NCBI RefSeq assembly: GCF_954871325.1
Contig: NC_088777.1
Coordinates: 27,939,366-28,003,365, forward strand
Length of the DNA stretch: 64,000 nucleotides
Source of the DNA: Gordionus sp. m RMFG-2023
Lineage: Eukaryota > Nematomorpha > Gordioida > Chordodea > Parachordodidae
Reading direction: 5' to 3'
Notes under the pieces: model-generated
The model's database searches: none
What the model saw: the letters and a program-made list of their open reading frames with translations, nothing else
Told to the model about the DNA's origin: nothing
In this document: positions 23,476-34,076 of the stretch, piece by piece
Layout of the letters: each line of letters opens with the position of its first letter
How positions within the stretch are numbered: position 1 is the first letter of the stretch
Made by a program: the position numbers and the translations under genes

Positions 23476-24818
23476 ATCACTGCATTTATTAATAATTATC
23501 AAAAATTTGCAGCCAACTAAAAATGTGATATCTAGGCCTACTCTGGTATTAAAAGTGAATAAAGCAAAGCACATGACACCACGGTAAAGAAATTAGTGGA
23601 TTTATTATGTATCCCAAAAATTGTTTGTACAACTGTGGATTCTTGGTCAGCTTATCATCGGTATATAAATTTTTTTTATTAGATTGATAATATTGTCTTT
23701 TATAAAAGTTCTTATTTAGGGATGACGGTAAACTGGATAACCCAGACACTCTTGAGAGGGTTTCAGCCTGCTTAACTTGTAAAAGGCAAACCCAAAAACA
23801 CACATTTGATTATCTAGCAAAAATAATCTTTGAAATTTTTACCACATATAAGATACAAAATAATGTGCCCAAATACATTACAGACAATGCTAGAAATTAT
23901 ATAAAAGCTTTCTAGTAAAAAAAATTATAATATATTTATTAAAGATTTATTAGAGTATATGAACAAGGAGAGGAATCGGATTATGAAATAGTTCTTCTGC
24001 GATTATTTGATCTATATGAAAATCAAAATTCGAATGATAGTATTGTATACCTACCTAAGCTCATTCCTGTTCAGCTCACACATTAAATCCCATTGCAAGT
24101 GTTGACATTGAAAAGGTAGGTAACAATGTCCATTTTAAAAATTTCAAAAATTACATTTCTAAGTGTAGGCTATTGTGGAATAAACATGGGCAATCTTCAA
24201 ACTGTGCAGCCATTTTTAAGGAAACCGGTTATAACAAGATGGAACTCTTTTTATAACTCCTTAAAATTAATAGTCTTATTAAGGAGAATTGACAAAAATT
24301 TGACGAATCTTGTGATAAATCTGAATTACAGAGATTTTCAGATAACGACATGTCGTTTATGGATAAATATTGTGTGGTTAGTGTTAATTAAGAATTATGA
24401 TATGTATATATATGATTTCATAGGTTATGGAACCCTTTGCTACGACTATTTCAATTTTAGAGAGTGAAGAAAATTGCATTTGGGATATCTCACTCCCACG
24501 AAATACCTAAAAAAAATGGCTTTAAATAATTTCAAGTTTTGTTTGCCGCTTATTAATTCAATCCTGGTAGGCATAGATATAAGGTATAAAGTTCAAATAT
24601 TGCTTACAATATATATTTTGATTATCTTTTATTTTCAATAGATTCAAACACATCTATAAAGTTGAATATATACTATCAGCAATAATTCACTCGCTATTTA
24701 AATTGGATTGGCCATGAATCAAATTAGAGGTCAACAAAGGAAGAATGCTAGAACTTATTTCCAGTTTGAGAAAAGATCTTGATAAAGAAAGAGCAGACGT
24801 AATTCCTTTATCCAACAC

Positions 24819-25620
24819 CAGGGATCCAAACCGAAACGAATATCGGTTCAGGTTTAAGTTCGGATAAAAATTATGGTTCAAGGTTCAGGTTCGGTTCTTA
24901 AAAAATAAAATCGGCTCGGTTGGAACCTCTAAAAACCGATTTGAACAGTATTGTATTCAAACCTATATTCGAATTAGTATATGGAATAATTTTTTTTTTA
25001 CATATGCATATAAAACCTTCATTTTTATTAATTGCACATTATAAAATAATATTTAATTCAAAAATATAAAAAATAAATATCAATAATATTAATTTTAATA
25101 TGAACAATTACTTAAATTTTTTAATTAAGCCACACAATTAATATATTTTCAAAATCCGTCTCATTTAAATTACATCTATAAGGAGATAATATAAATTTAA
25201 TTTGGGTAGCCGGCACTGCCAGTATGATATCAGATTGTAATTAATAATACTATATGTAAATAATTTATATATTGAATTTAATTTTTCTATAGGCATTATA
25301 ATTTATAAGCTTAAAATATTTAAAAATTGTAAAATAGCAAAATACTAAATTATATAAAAATTATGACTTATACTTATCAATCAAATATGATTGATAATAA
25401 TTTTTAAAACAATTCAAATATAATTAAAAATTTTGCAATATACTAGTAATAACTTACACATTATTTTATAAGCATAAAATTATGAGACTCGAACAGGTTC
25501 AGAGGCATTTTACCGGTTTGGGTCAGGTTCCGCTAGAAATTATTTTAGCGGTTAAGGTTCGGTTTAGGTTCTATAAAAAATACCGGTTTTTAGCGGTTTA
25601 ATGGTTCGGTTTGGATCCCT
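24819..25620. mobile_element. MITE with GGATCCAAACCGAA termini, copy 1
   Basis: It starts CAGGGATCCAAACCGAA and ends with the inverted TTCGGTTTGGATCCCT. Subterminal regions are rich in GGTTCGGTT-type words, and the interior is AT-rich without genes. Flanks ATCCAACA and ATTTAACA (6 of 8 matching) suggest an eroded 8-bp duplication and hence hAT mobility. A second copy lies at 51931-54443. Confidence 0.65.
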
Positions 25621-25784
25621 ATTTAACAAGCATACCAAATTATTTTTTGATAAAGATAAATTTTTTTTGATGAGGAAATGAATGAAGATCCTTGTGACGA
25701 TGATCTATTAAGCTATATTCAAAATATAGATAATTCTTTAAATATTATATATAATATAACATCTTTATGTAGTAATTTTTTATT

Positions 25785-28561
25785 TGTTTTTAGCAACAAT
25801 TGATTTTTAAAATTTTTGATCAGACAAACAAGAGCGCTTAGTGCTCAACACAGCTTTCGCCGTGCTACCATTCAATTGGCGCAGAGGATGGGAGTGTTGT
25901 ATTATATTTACTAAATAAAAATTTTAAATAGGGGAATTTATTAAAAATATTTAAATTATCTTTAAATATAAAGCAATATTTGAACTGTATTATATCTACG
26001 CCTTCCAGGATTGAATTATAAGCGGCTTACAAAACTAAATTATTTAAAGCCATTTTTTTAAGTTTTTCGTGGAAGTGAGATATCCCAAATGCATTTTTTC
26101 TTCGCTCTCTAAAATTGAAAAAGCAGTAGCAATCGATTCCATAACCTATAAAATCATATATATACATTTCATATTTCTTAATTAACACTAACCATACAAT
26201 ATTCATCAATAAACGACTTGTCGTTATCTGAAAATCTCTGTAATTCAGATTTATCACAAGATTCGTCAAATTTTTGTCAATTCTCCTTAATAAGACTCTC
26301 TATTAATTTTACGGAGTTATAAAGAGAGTTCCATCTTGTTATAACCGGTTTCCTTAAAAATGTCGGAACAGTTTGAAGATTGTCCATCTTTATTCCATAA
26401 TAGCTTACACTTAGAAAATGTAATTTTTGAAATGGTTTTAAAATGGGCATACCTACCTTTTCAATGTCAGCACTTGCAATGAGATTTAAAGTGCGTGCTG
26501 AACAGGAATGATGCTTAGATAAGTATACAATACTATCATTATTATTTTGATTTTCTAGATCAAATAATGGCAGAGGAACTATTTCATCATCCGATTTCTC
26601 TCCTTGTTCATATATTCTAATAAATTTTTAATAAATATATTATAATTTTTTTACTTGAAAGCTTTTATATAATTTCTAGTATTGTCGTTAATGCATTTGA
26701 TCACTTTATTTTGTATCTTATATGTGGTAAAAATTTCAAAGGTTATTTTTGCTAGATAATCAAATGTGTGTTTTTGGTTTTGCCTTTTACAACCTAAGCA
26801 GGCTGAAACCCTCTCAAGCGTGTCTGGGTGGTATACCGTCATTCCTAAATAAGAACCTTTTTAAAGGACAATATTATCAATCTAAAAAAAATATTTTTTA
26901 TATATCGATGATAAGCTGACCAAGAATCTATAGTTGTACAAACAATTTTTGGGATACATAATAAATCCACTAATTTCTTTGCCACGGTATCATATGCTTT
27001 GTTAATTTTTAATACGATGCTAGGCCTAGATATCATATTTTTATTTGGCTGCAATTTTTTGATAATATTAATAAATGCAGTTATTTTTACAATTCTTCAC
27101 TTACAAAATTAAAAATATCAACAACTGATTGTGCTATTTTTATCTTTGATGTAGAAGGATTCTGCATCTCAATGAATGTAAGTTGATTGGCTTCAATCTT
27201 TTTTTAACTATTCAAATGTTCATCAATCTCTTTCATTTTTGAGTAATGTACAGTCTATAATTTTTTAATAAAAATATAATTCCTGGATTTTCTATTAAAA
27301 ATAACTTAACTTTTTCAATAATTGAAGATAAATCTTTTAAAAATTTAATTGCATTTTTTAATCCCTCACTAATTGAAAAATTATTGCTAAGGATAATTTT
27401 TCAAACGCAATATTGTTTTAGAGAACTGAACCTAGATATTTTTCCTGAATCCTTTTTAAACGATAATACTGAATTCTGAAAAAGATAAGAAATTGAAATT
27501 CAATTCCATATATATATATATTTAAAAATACATATCAACATAGTTTTTTAAAATCATTATTTTATTCTTTAAATTTATTAACAATTTGAAGTTAAAATAG
27601 CAATACTAAAACAAGAAATAGAAGATCTTGTTTAAACCTAATATAATATTTTGAACCACCAATATATTATTTTTAGGGTTTTAATGTAGGTTCCCAGCCC
27701 TATATTATAGTATAATTTAATTGCTAAAATTTTAATTTCATTCATGATTAGCTTTTCAAAATATTATGAAATAATACTTCTTTTAATGGATATTTTATAC
27801 CCATGATTTAATATTTTATTATTAAAGTATTGTTAAAAACAGTGGCCCCTACACTTTCTAAGCGAATGAAGCAGAATACCCCCCTGAAAAGAGTAATAAT
27901 TACATTCCCCATTTTGGCCATCTTATAAATATTTCTAAACTTCAACATTTCTTCGAAAATTTAACTTGAATTTAAATTGTAAAATTCACAGATATCCTCG
28001 ATATCTTTTAACTTAAAAATAATTATATATTAATTCTTTGTACCTTCATATGCTTTTTAAGTTTGAACTGCTGGACATTGAAGTTGAAATATTTGCGTCC
28101 TTAATTTTCCTTATTGGTGTAAAATATGTTTCAAATTGGCAGTGAAGGGTTAAATCATCTTATCTGAAGAAGTAAGTACTTATGGACATAATATTCTTAA
28201 AATAAATTATAAAATAGATTAATATTATCATTATTTACATTCGACTGAAAATTTAACAACGAGTATTTAATATAAAAATGAAGGAATGGTGGTAGATATG
28301 AATTAAAACTGGGCTTAAATTATTTATATTAAAAAATAAATAAAAGTAAATTTATAGTACAAAATATGATTTTCTTTTTTAAATATTTTTTAAGAAAATA
28401 TTTTAAGTAACGAGTAACGTTTTGCGTTACTCTTACTAAAAAAAAGAAACGTGTTACCGTTGCTCATTATCTCTAGAAGAAGGTAACGAATGGCGTTCCT
28501 TTTCTTCAAAAAAAGTAACGATTAGTAACGACATTACTTTTTGACGTTACTTTACAACACT
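25785..28561 (-). mobile_element. hAT family C, minus-strand copy
   Basis: Transposase remains read on the minus strand. The core is at 26845-27054 (KLVDLLCIPKIVCTTIDSWS) and 26651-26842 (PDTLERVSACLGCK, HTFDYLAKI, then KCINDNTRNYIKAF). A middle part is at 26027-26269. The dimerisation motif lies near 25800-25880 (PSSAPIE, then VFSTAKAVLSTKRSCLSD if a frame change is allowed). The upstream terminus at 28380-28561 has repeated GTAACG words and ends in ACAACACT. It is a dead copy, tail to tail with 21210-25760. Confidence 0.75.
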
Positions 28562-28737
28562 ACTATTTACACTAATAATAAATTATATAGAAATGTCAAA
28601 TTTTACATTAACTATCGATTATGCAACACCTACTTCTTAATTATGGCATATATCAACAATTAATCTAAATGAAAGAATAATAGTAACTTTTATTATAGAA
28701 AGTCGAAGAATGAGGGAATTAGTAAATTTATATTATA

Positions 28738-29282
28738 CTAGTAGATAGCTCGTCAAAAAAGACGGGGAATGAGAATTTTCTCCTAACTTTTATGTTAGTT
28801 GTTACCTGTTATTTGAAAATAATATCCACTTTTTATTCTTTTTACCCCCTCCCCTTCAGACCAGGTTCAATCCATTAAAACTAAGTGTAAATACTATGGT
28901 TTGAGTCAAAATATATTTAAAACTTTTACTTGATAATATCAATATTATTTGTTAAATATTCCTAATAACATATGCCTAATATTTAATATTAAAAAAAATT
29001 CCCATACAAGGTACAAAGCCATTATAAAAAATTTTTTTCAAACCCAATGAAAGATCATAATAATTTTGGTAGTTGAGAACTGAAAAATATTTAAAAAATC
29101 ATAATGAATTTAAAAATACAATCAAAATCAAATTTTTGGGGTCTTGGTTTTTTGATTAGGCCGAGCCCAGGCCTGTAAAAAATTTTTTAGGCCAATGACC
29201 CATAGTTAATAATAAAAAAAATTCCCAAGTTTCTAAGCTGATAATAATTTGAAAAATTTTCCCCAAGCCCAGCCCAATATTT
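28738..29282 (-). mobile_element. Truncated Helitron 3' end
   Basis: The minus strand ends in a hairpin with one mismatch (GTC and GAC arms around a T run), then CTATCTA and CTAG (28738-28741). The next 540 bases align with 13585-14120, including AATCCATTAAAACTAAG and CCCCAAGCCCAGCCCAATAT. The match stops exactly where the RTE LINE begins, so the LINE inserted into, or replaced, the rest. Confidence 0.7.
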
Positions 29283-29364
29283 TTCTCTCTCTTTAGCTTT
29301 CACCTTTTCTGGTGGTAAGCTCCTTCAACATCTGTCTCCATTTTATGTTATTCATACAATTTCT

Positions 29365-29640
29365 TTAATCTAATTTATACTTCTTTATATTGGCTCTAAC
29401 TTTATGGCCCCATTGAAGTTTTGGCCTTGCTCTTTTACGTTTGCACATCACTTCCAAACTCTCAACCTTATTTCCTATATAGTTCATAGGCCTTCTCATT
29501 GTGTGCCCATACCACCTAAGTCTGTTTACCATTAACTTAGTCTTAATGGGCACTACTTTTAAACTACTTAGTATTCTTGTACTGCGCACTTTATCCTTTC
29601 TTGTTACCCCAGCAATCATCCTCAGCATTCTCATCTCCAT
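29365..29640 (-). pseudogene. RTE C-terminal region
   Basis: 91 residues starting MEMRMLRMIAGVTRKDKVRS, with VNRLRWYGHTMRRP in the middle. This is the conserved tail found after the reverse transcriptase in RTE-clade elements. Its function is unknown to me. Separated by frame breaks from the reverse transcriptase upstream. Confidence 0.75.
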
Positions 29641-30148
29641 AGTTTGTAAACTTCTCTCGTCTGATCCTTAATTGGCCATGTTTCCGAACTATATAGAATA
29701 GTTGGTTGTACTATGGAACTGTAAATTTTTCCCTTTAATTTGTGTGGATTCTTTTGTCAAATAGCACTCCAGATAAAGATCTCCACTTTAACCACCCTTG
29801 ATTAATTTTACTCTTTATCTCTTTTTCTATTGTGCTGTTTGTTTGTATAGTGGTGCCCAAATATTTGCAGCTTTCAATTGCCGATATCTGCCATTCATAT
29901 ATATCAATACTCTCTGTTTCATCTCCTCCATCACTATATACTCCGTCTTTTCTCTATTTACTTTTAGTCCGTTTTCTAGGATATTTATCCAACTCACCAA
30001 TCTTTCTTTCATTTCATCCTTGATTCGGCAAGTATCACAATATCATCTGCAAATATCATATCCACGCTAATACATCTATTACTGTAATGAAGAGAAGTGA
30101 GCTGAGAGCCGACCCCTGATAAACTCCTTCAGCTATTATGAAGTCTGC

Positions 30149-30950
30149 TCAAGTACCTGTTGTGCTACGGACCATAGTTGTATGGCCCATATACATATCC
30201 TGTATTATTCTTATATATTTTTCGGGAATCTTTATGTGGCGTAGCGCCCACCAGATAAGTTTTCTTGGGATTCTATCAAAGGCCTTTTCTAGATCGAGAA
30301 AGACCATGTGTAGCTTTTTGTTCTTTTCCCTGTATTTTTCACTCATTTGTCTAATTGCGTGGATAGCATCAGTTATTGATCTTTCAGGCATAAAGCCAAG
30401 TCTCTCCTATTTTGATTACTTAACCTTTTTTCTATTATTTTTCCGTAGAGTTTAAAACAGTGTGACAGTTTTATGCCCCTGTAATTTTGACAATTGTGTG
30501 GATCCCCTTTATTTTTAAAGATAGGAACTAGATAGCTCTGTCTCCAATTTTGAGGGATCTCTTCATTTCCCAGTATTTTATTGGGAGATTTGTGAGGAGA
30601 TGTATTCCATCATCTCCTAGTGCTTTAAGGCTTTCTATTGGAATATCATCTGGACCCCTAGCTTTGCTGTTTTTCATATGCTTGAGACAAGTGATTATTT
30701 CTTTTTCTGTTATTGGTTGTATAAGGTTTAGACATGAAGAGTGTTCGTCTAGATATAGTATGTGGGGATTAAAGTTAAGAAGCTCCTGAAAATATTCTTT
30801 CCATCTATTCATTATATCTTTTTCCTTTATTATCAATTTCCCATCTTTATTTTTGAATACTTTCGGAGCTCCGTTTATATCCCTAGAATTCTTTTCTCGC
30901 TGTTTGGCTGTATATTTTATTTTGCCCTTTTTTGGTATGTAGTTCTTCAT
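30149..30950 (-). pseudogene. RTE reverse transcriptase
   Basis: Two main open pieces. 30528-30950 holds the N-terminal part with ITCLKHMKNSKARGPDDIPI, and 30149-30391 holds [16 protein letters not shown] and motif [20 protein letters not shown]. Further motifs continue toward 29700 in broken frames (for example a YADDI-like area near 30040). The motif A aspartate is intact. Confidence 0.8.
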
Positions 30951-31527
30951 ACATGTTATCGTATGCCATAGCTTTGGCCCTAGCCACCGCCTTTGTAACT
31001 AGTTTCTTGGATTTTTTGTAATTTATCTTGTTATCTGGGTTTTTTGATTTGTACTATCTGCTTTATCGTGGTTTGTACATCTTCATTCCACCACCATAGT
31101 TCTTTGTATGATTTGTTGCCTGCCCTTGTCAAGCCTAATGTCGAGATTTGGCAGTGTCTAGTAATCTGGATGAAAGGTCTGGCCACATTTTTTCACTGAC
31201 TTGTGAGGAATCTATTGTTTCAATGTTTGCATTAATTGCAAAGGCATCTGTCATTGTTTTTAATTTACCCCATTTGATGCATGGTTCCTTTATCTTGTTT
31301 TGAGTGGATTTTTTGTGATGTGTAAATCCATGACTAGTAGCTTGTGTTGCGCGGCAATATCTTCTCCTGGGATGACTTTGCAGTCTATTACATCTTTTAA
31401 TCTTCTGAGAGAGATAAGCATGTAATCTATCTGGGTTTTCTTTGTACCACTTTATATGTTATTAAATGACTGTCCTTTTTCTTATAGTAGGTGTTGGTTA
31501 AGGCAAGGTCGAAGGCTTGCGCAAATT

Positions 31528-32091
31528 TCAGTACATGCTCTCCTTCATCATTTCTTTCTCCATATCCAAAACCACCATGATGCCTTTTGTAGCTATTGCT
31601 TTTCCCACATGCGCATTTAAGTCAACACCTATTATGACTAGGTCATCCTTAGGGATTTCCATTACAGCTTCATCAAGGATAGCTCTAAAGTCATCTTTCT
31701 CTTCTTCCTTGTAACCCGTTTGAGGAGCAAGTTTTATCTTCATTAGTCTATCAGAGATCCTGTTGACTTCTACTACTGAGGAGGTTAAATCTTGACTGAG
31801 GATGATGCCGACACCGTTCCTATTGCTTACAATTCCATTATAGTACAATTTACACCCTTCTTCAATCATTAAAGTCTTCTGACCTTTCCATTTCGTCTCT
31901 TGTATGCACGCTATATTAACTTTTCTCTTGTTCAACATTGATGCCAATTCTCTTGTCTTACCTTTAAGTGTACCAATATTCAAACTTGCTAACCTTGTCT
32001 CCTTTGCTTTGACCTTTAATTTACTTTTCGCAGGATGGAGGTCTACACCCTGCGCGTCGCTTGGAGGGAACGCCCTAGCTTTCATATTCAT
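31528..32091 (-). CDS. RTE apurinic-type endonuclease domain
   Basis: 187-residue open frame. After a charged leader it reads LASLNIGTLKGKTRELA, then VNIACIQETKWKG (the QET motif with the metal-binding glutamate), GVGIILSQ and VIIGVDLNAHVG (the D-x-N motif). These are hallmarks of the exonuclease-endonuclease-phosphatase fold that nicks target DNA. The end (histidine motif) is lost to a frameshift. The reading is open upstream of the first Met, so the true start may lie closer to 32150. Confidence 0.8.
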   Translation of the reverse strand: MNMKARAFPPSDAQGVDLHPAKSKLKVKAKETRLASLNIGTLKGKTRELASMLNKRKVNIACIQETKWKGQKTLMIEEGCKLYYNGIVSNRNGVGIILSQDLTSSVVEVNRISDRLMKIKLAPQTGYKEEEKDDFRAILDEAVMEIPKDDLVIIGVDLNAHVGKAIATKGIMVVLDMEKEMMKESMY

Positions 32092-32244
32092 ATTTACATT
32101 TGCGTTTTCATTTTTGTTTATTGGACAAGTATCCTTAGCACCCGGCTGTCCAAGCCTGTCGGTGACCGGGGTGTCATCTCTAAGCTCCGAAATTCATCTT
32201 ACCATATGTCTTTAAACATCATCGAAGAAAAACCTGAAAATTTT

Positions 32245-32317
32245 CAAGTTCCTTACCAGGATCGAACCTGGGACCTTCTATTTCCAAGACTACATCATAA
32301 CCCACTATGCCACCCCT
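32245..32317 (-). promoter_or_regulatory. tRNA-like head with polymerase III A and B boxes at the RTE 5' end
   Basis: On the minus strand TGGCATAGTGG (32302-32312) fits the A-box consensus, and GGTTCGATCC (32259-32268) fits the B-box consensus. They lie about 45 bases apart, as in a tRNA gene. CCAGG and CCTGG around the B box form a T-arm stem. It lies directly upstream of the endonuclease frame. Confidence 0.6.
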
Positions 32318-32344
32318 AAATAAAACAATACAAAAATAATATAT

Positions 32345-33705
32345 TATAAAATAAGATATTTTTTAATAATTTAAATTTATTTATAACAACAATTGATTTT
32401 TAAAATTTTGATCAGATGAACAGGAGTGTTTAGCGTTAAATAAAGCTTTCGTGCTAACGTTCAACTGGCGCATAGGATGGGAGGGTTGATTTATATTGGA
32501 AAAATAAAAATTTTAATTAAGGGAATTTATTAAATATAAAAAATAAACTTTATTTTGAAAAAAAGAAAGTTCATCGTCAAAAGAATCTATTAGATCCTAA
32601 TACAATTCTTTTATAATCTTTATTAGAAAATAATCTGTACGTGTGTTGTTTTTTAAAGGAATTAAGTTTGCCTTTTCTTTGTCAAGATGTTTTCTCAAAC
32701 AGGAAATAAATTAGAGCATTCTTCCTTCTCATCTAGTTTTCGAGGGGATTCTGATTTAAATAGCGGATGCATTATTCCTGATAATATATATTCAATTGAA
32801 ATAAAATCAAAATATAAATCATGAACGAAACTGTGTACCTTTTATCTTTGTCTTACAGAATATTTGCATTTATAAGTGGCTTACAAAATAAAATCATTTA
32901 AAGTCATTTTTTAAATATTATAATAGTTATCGTGGGACTGGGATTTCCCAACTATTTTAAAATAACCGTAAGAGCAGGTTCCATAACCTATAAAATCATA
33001 TATGCCATACAATATTCCTCTATGAACGACTTGTCATTATCTAAAAATCTGAGTAATTTGGATTTATCTCAAGATAAGTTATTTTATGGCCATTCTCCTT
33101 AATAAGACTATATTAATTTCGCCGAGTTAGAAAGAGTGCCCTCTTGTTATAATCAGTTTAATCAGATACCTCACTTTTTCTTTAAAAATGGCTACATAGT
33201 TTGGAGAATGCTCATGTTTATTCTACAATTGAGGTTAAAATATTTAAGTTGGGACACAATTTACATTTACAAAGTGTAAACTTTGTACCCATAGTTTTCT
33301 TCATTGGTATAAAAATGTTTCATATTAAAGCCAAGGCAGGCCTTACTACTCACCTTCATCTGAAGAAATCGACATAATATTCTTTATATAAATTATAATA
33401 TTAAAAAGAAATAAATTTACGTACATTGATTTATCAATATTAATTAGATTAACAATCTTTGAAAATTTAACAGCAAAACTTAAAAATGAAGGAATTTGGT
33501 GGTTGATGTAATTGGCTTAAATTATTTATAAAATTTAAAAAATAAATAAAAATAATTTAATAATACAATATAATGTTTTTTCTATATTTTTTAAGAAAAA
33601 TTTTAAACGAATATTATTCGTTACCTCTAGAAGAAGGTAACGAGTAATACATTCCATTTCTTCAAAAATGGTAACGCCCTTAGAACGACATTAATTTACA
33701 GCACT
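32345..33705 (-). mobile_element. hAT family C, third decayed copy
   Basis: The low end (GATTTTTAAAATTTTGATCAG, then GTTCAACTGGCGCATAGGAT) matches the dimerisation-domain end at 25800-25870. The middle (CATAACCTATAAAATCATAT, CGACTTGTCATTATCT) matches 26130-26260. The high end has GTAACGAGTAA and GGTAACGCCC followed by ACAGCACT. It is internally deleted and more diverged than the other two copies. Confidence 0.65.
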
Positions 33706-34076
33706 ACTTACAATTAATTGTTTGTTACTTTAATATAATATTGCATTAAGAAACCATTTCTTCCATTGAAATTGTCACATATATAGGCCATTTAGATTTT
33801 GTAAATATTTTGTTAATGGAAAAAATTAAAAATCCGGTAAAAGCATTTATTTGATAAAATAAAAATACCAAGATTGTGATAATTTGTAGATATTGGATAA
33901 AGATTCATTTCAAAAATGTGCAATGCAGAGACATGAGTATTTGGTTTAAAAATTTCTCTTTTAACTGCATGGGTCTACTTAGTTAAAAGAGCTTTATTGT
34001 TAATTGGAAATCTATATAATTTAAAAAATTAATTAACATTTTGATTCAAAGCCACATCATCCTATTCTATATACAG
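33706..34076. other. Intronic AT-rich sequence, nothing recognised
   Basis: No frame or repeat match is supported. Confidence 0.4.

Larger units (their letters stand above)
21210..25760 (+). mobile_element. hAT family C, plus-strand copy, twice interrupted
   Basis: Transposase remains on the plus strand, matched segment by segment by the inverted copy at 25785-28561. Seen in order are an N-terminal part near 21210-21640, then after an inserted hAT the core (VDLLCIPKIVCTTVDSWSAY around 23600, then TLERVSACL near 23750). A middle part near 24120-24560 follows, and after an inserted MITE an acidic stretch DEEMNEDPCDDDLLSYIQN near 25670. The Asp of DSW and the Asp of ITDNAR are the expected catalytic residues. 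Many stops are present and the left terminus is missing. Confidence 0.7.
29283..32318 (-). mobile_element. RTE-clade LINE, nearly full length
   Basis: Minus-strand non-LTR retrotransposon of about 3.0 kb. The N-terminal apurinic-type endonuclease is at 31528-32091, the reverse transcriptase is spread over about 30149-30950, and the C-terminal part is at 29365-29640. The order and wording ([59 protein letters not shown]) are typical of RTE/BovB-like elements. Several frameshifts and stops make it inactive. The 5' end carries a tRNA-like head (32245-32317). The 3' end reads AAAGAGAGAGAAAAATATT. Confidence 0.88.
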
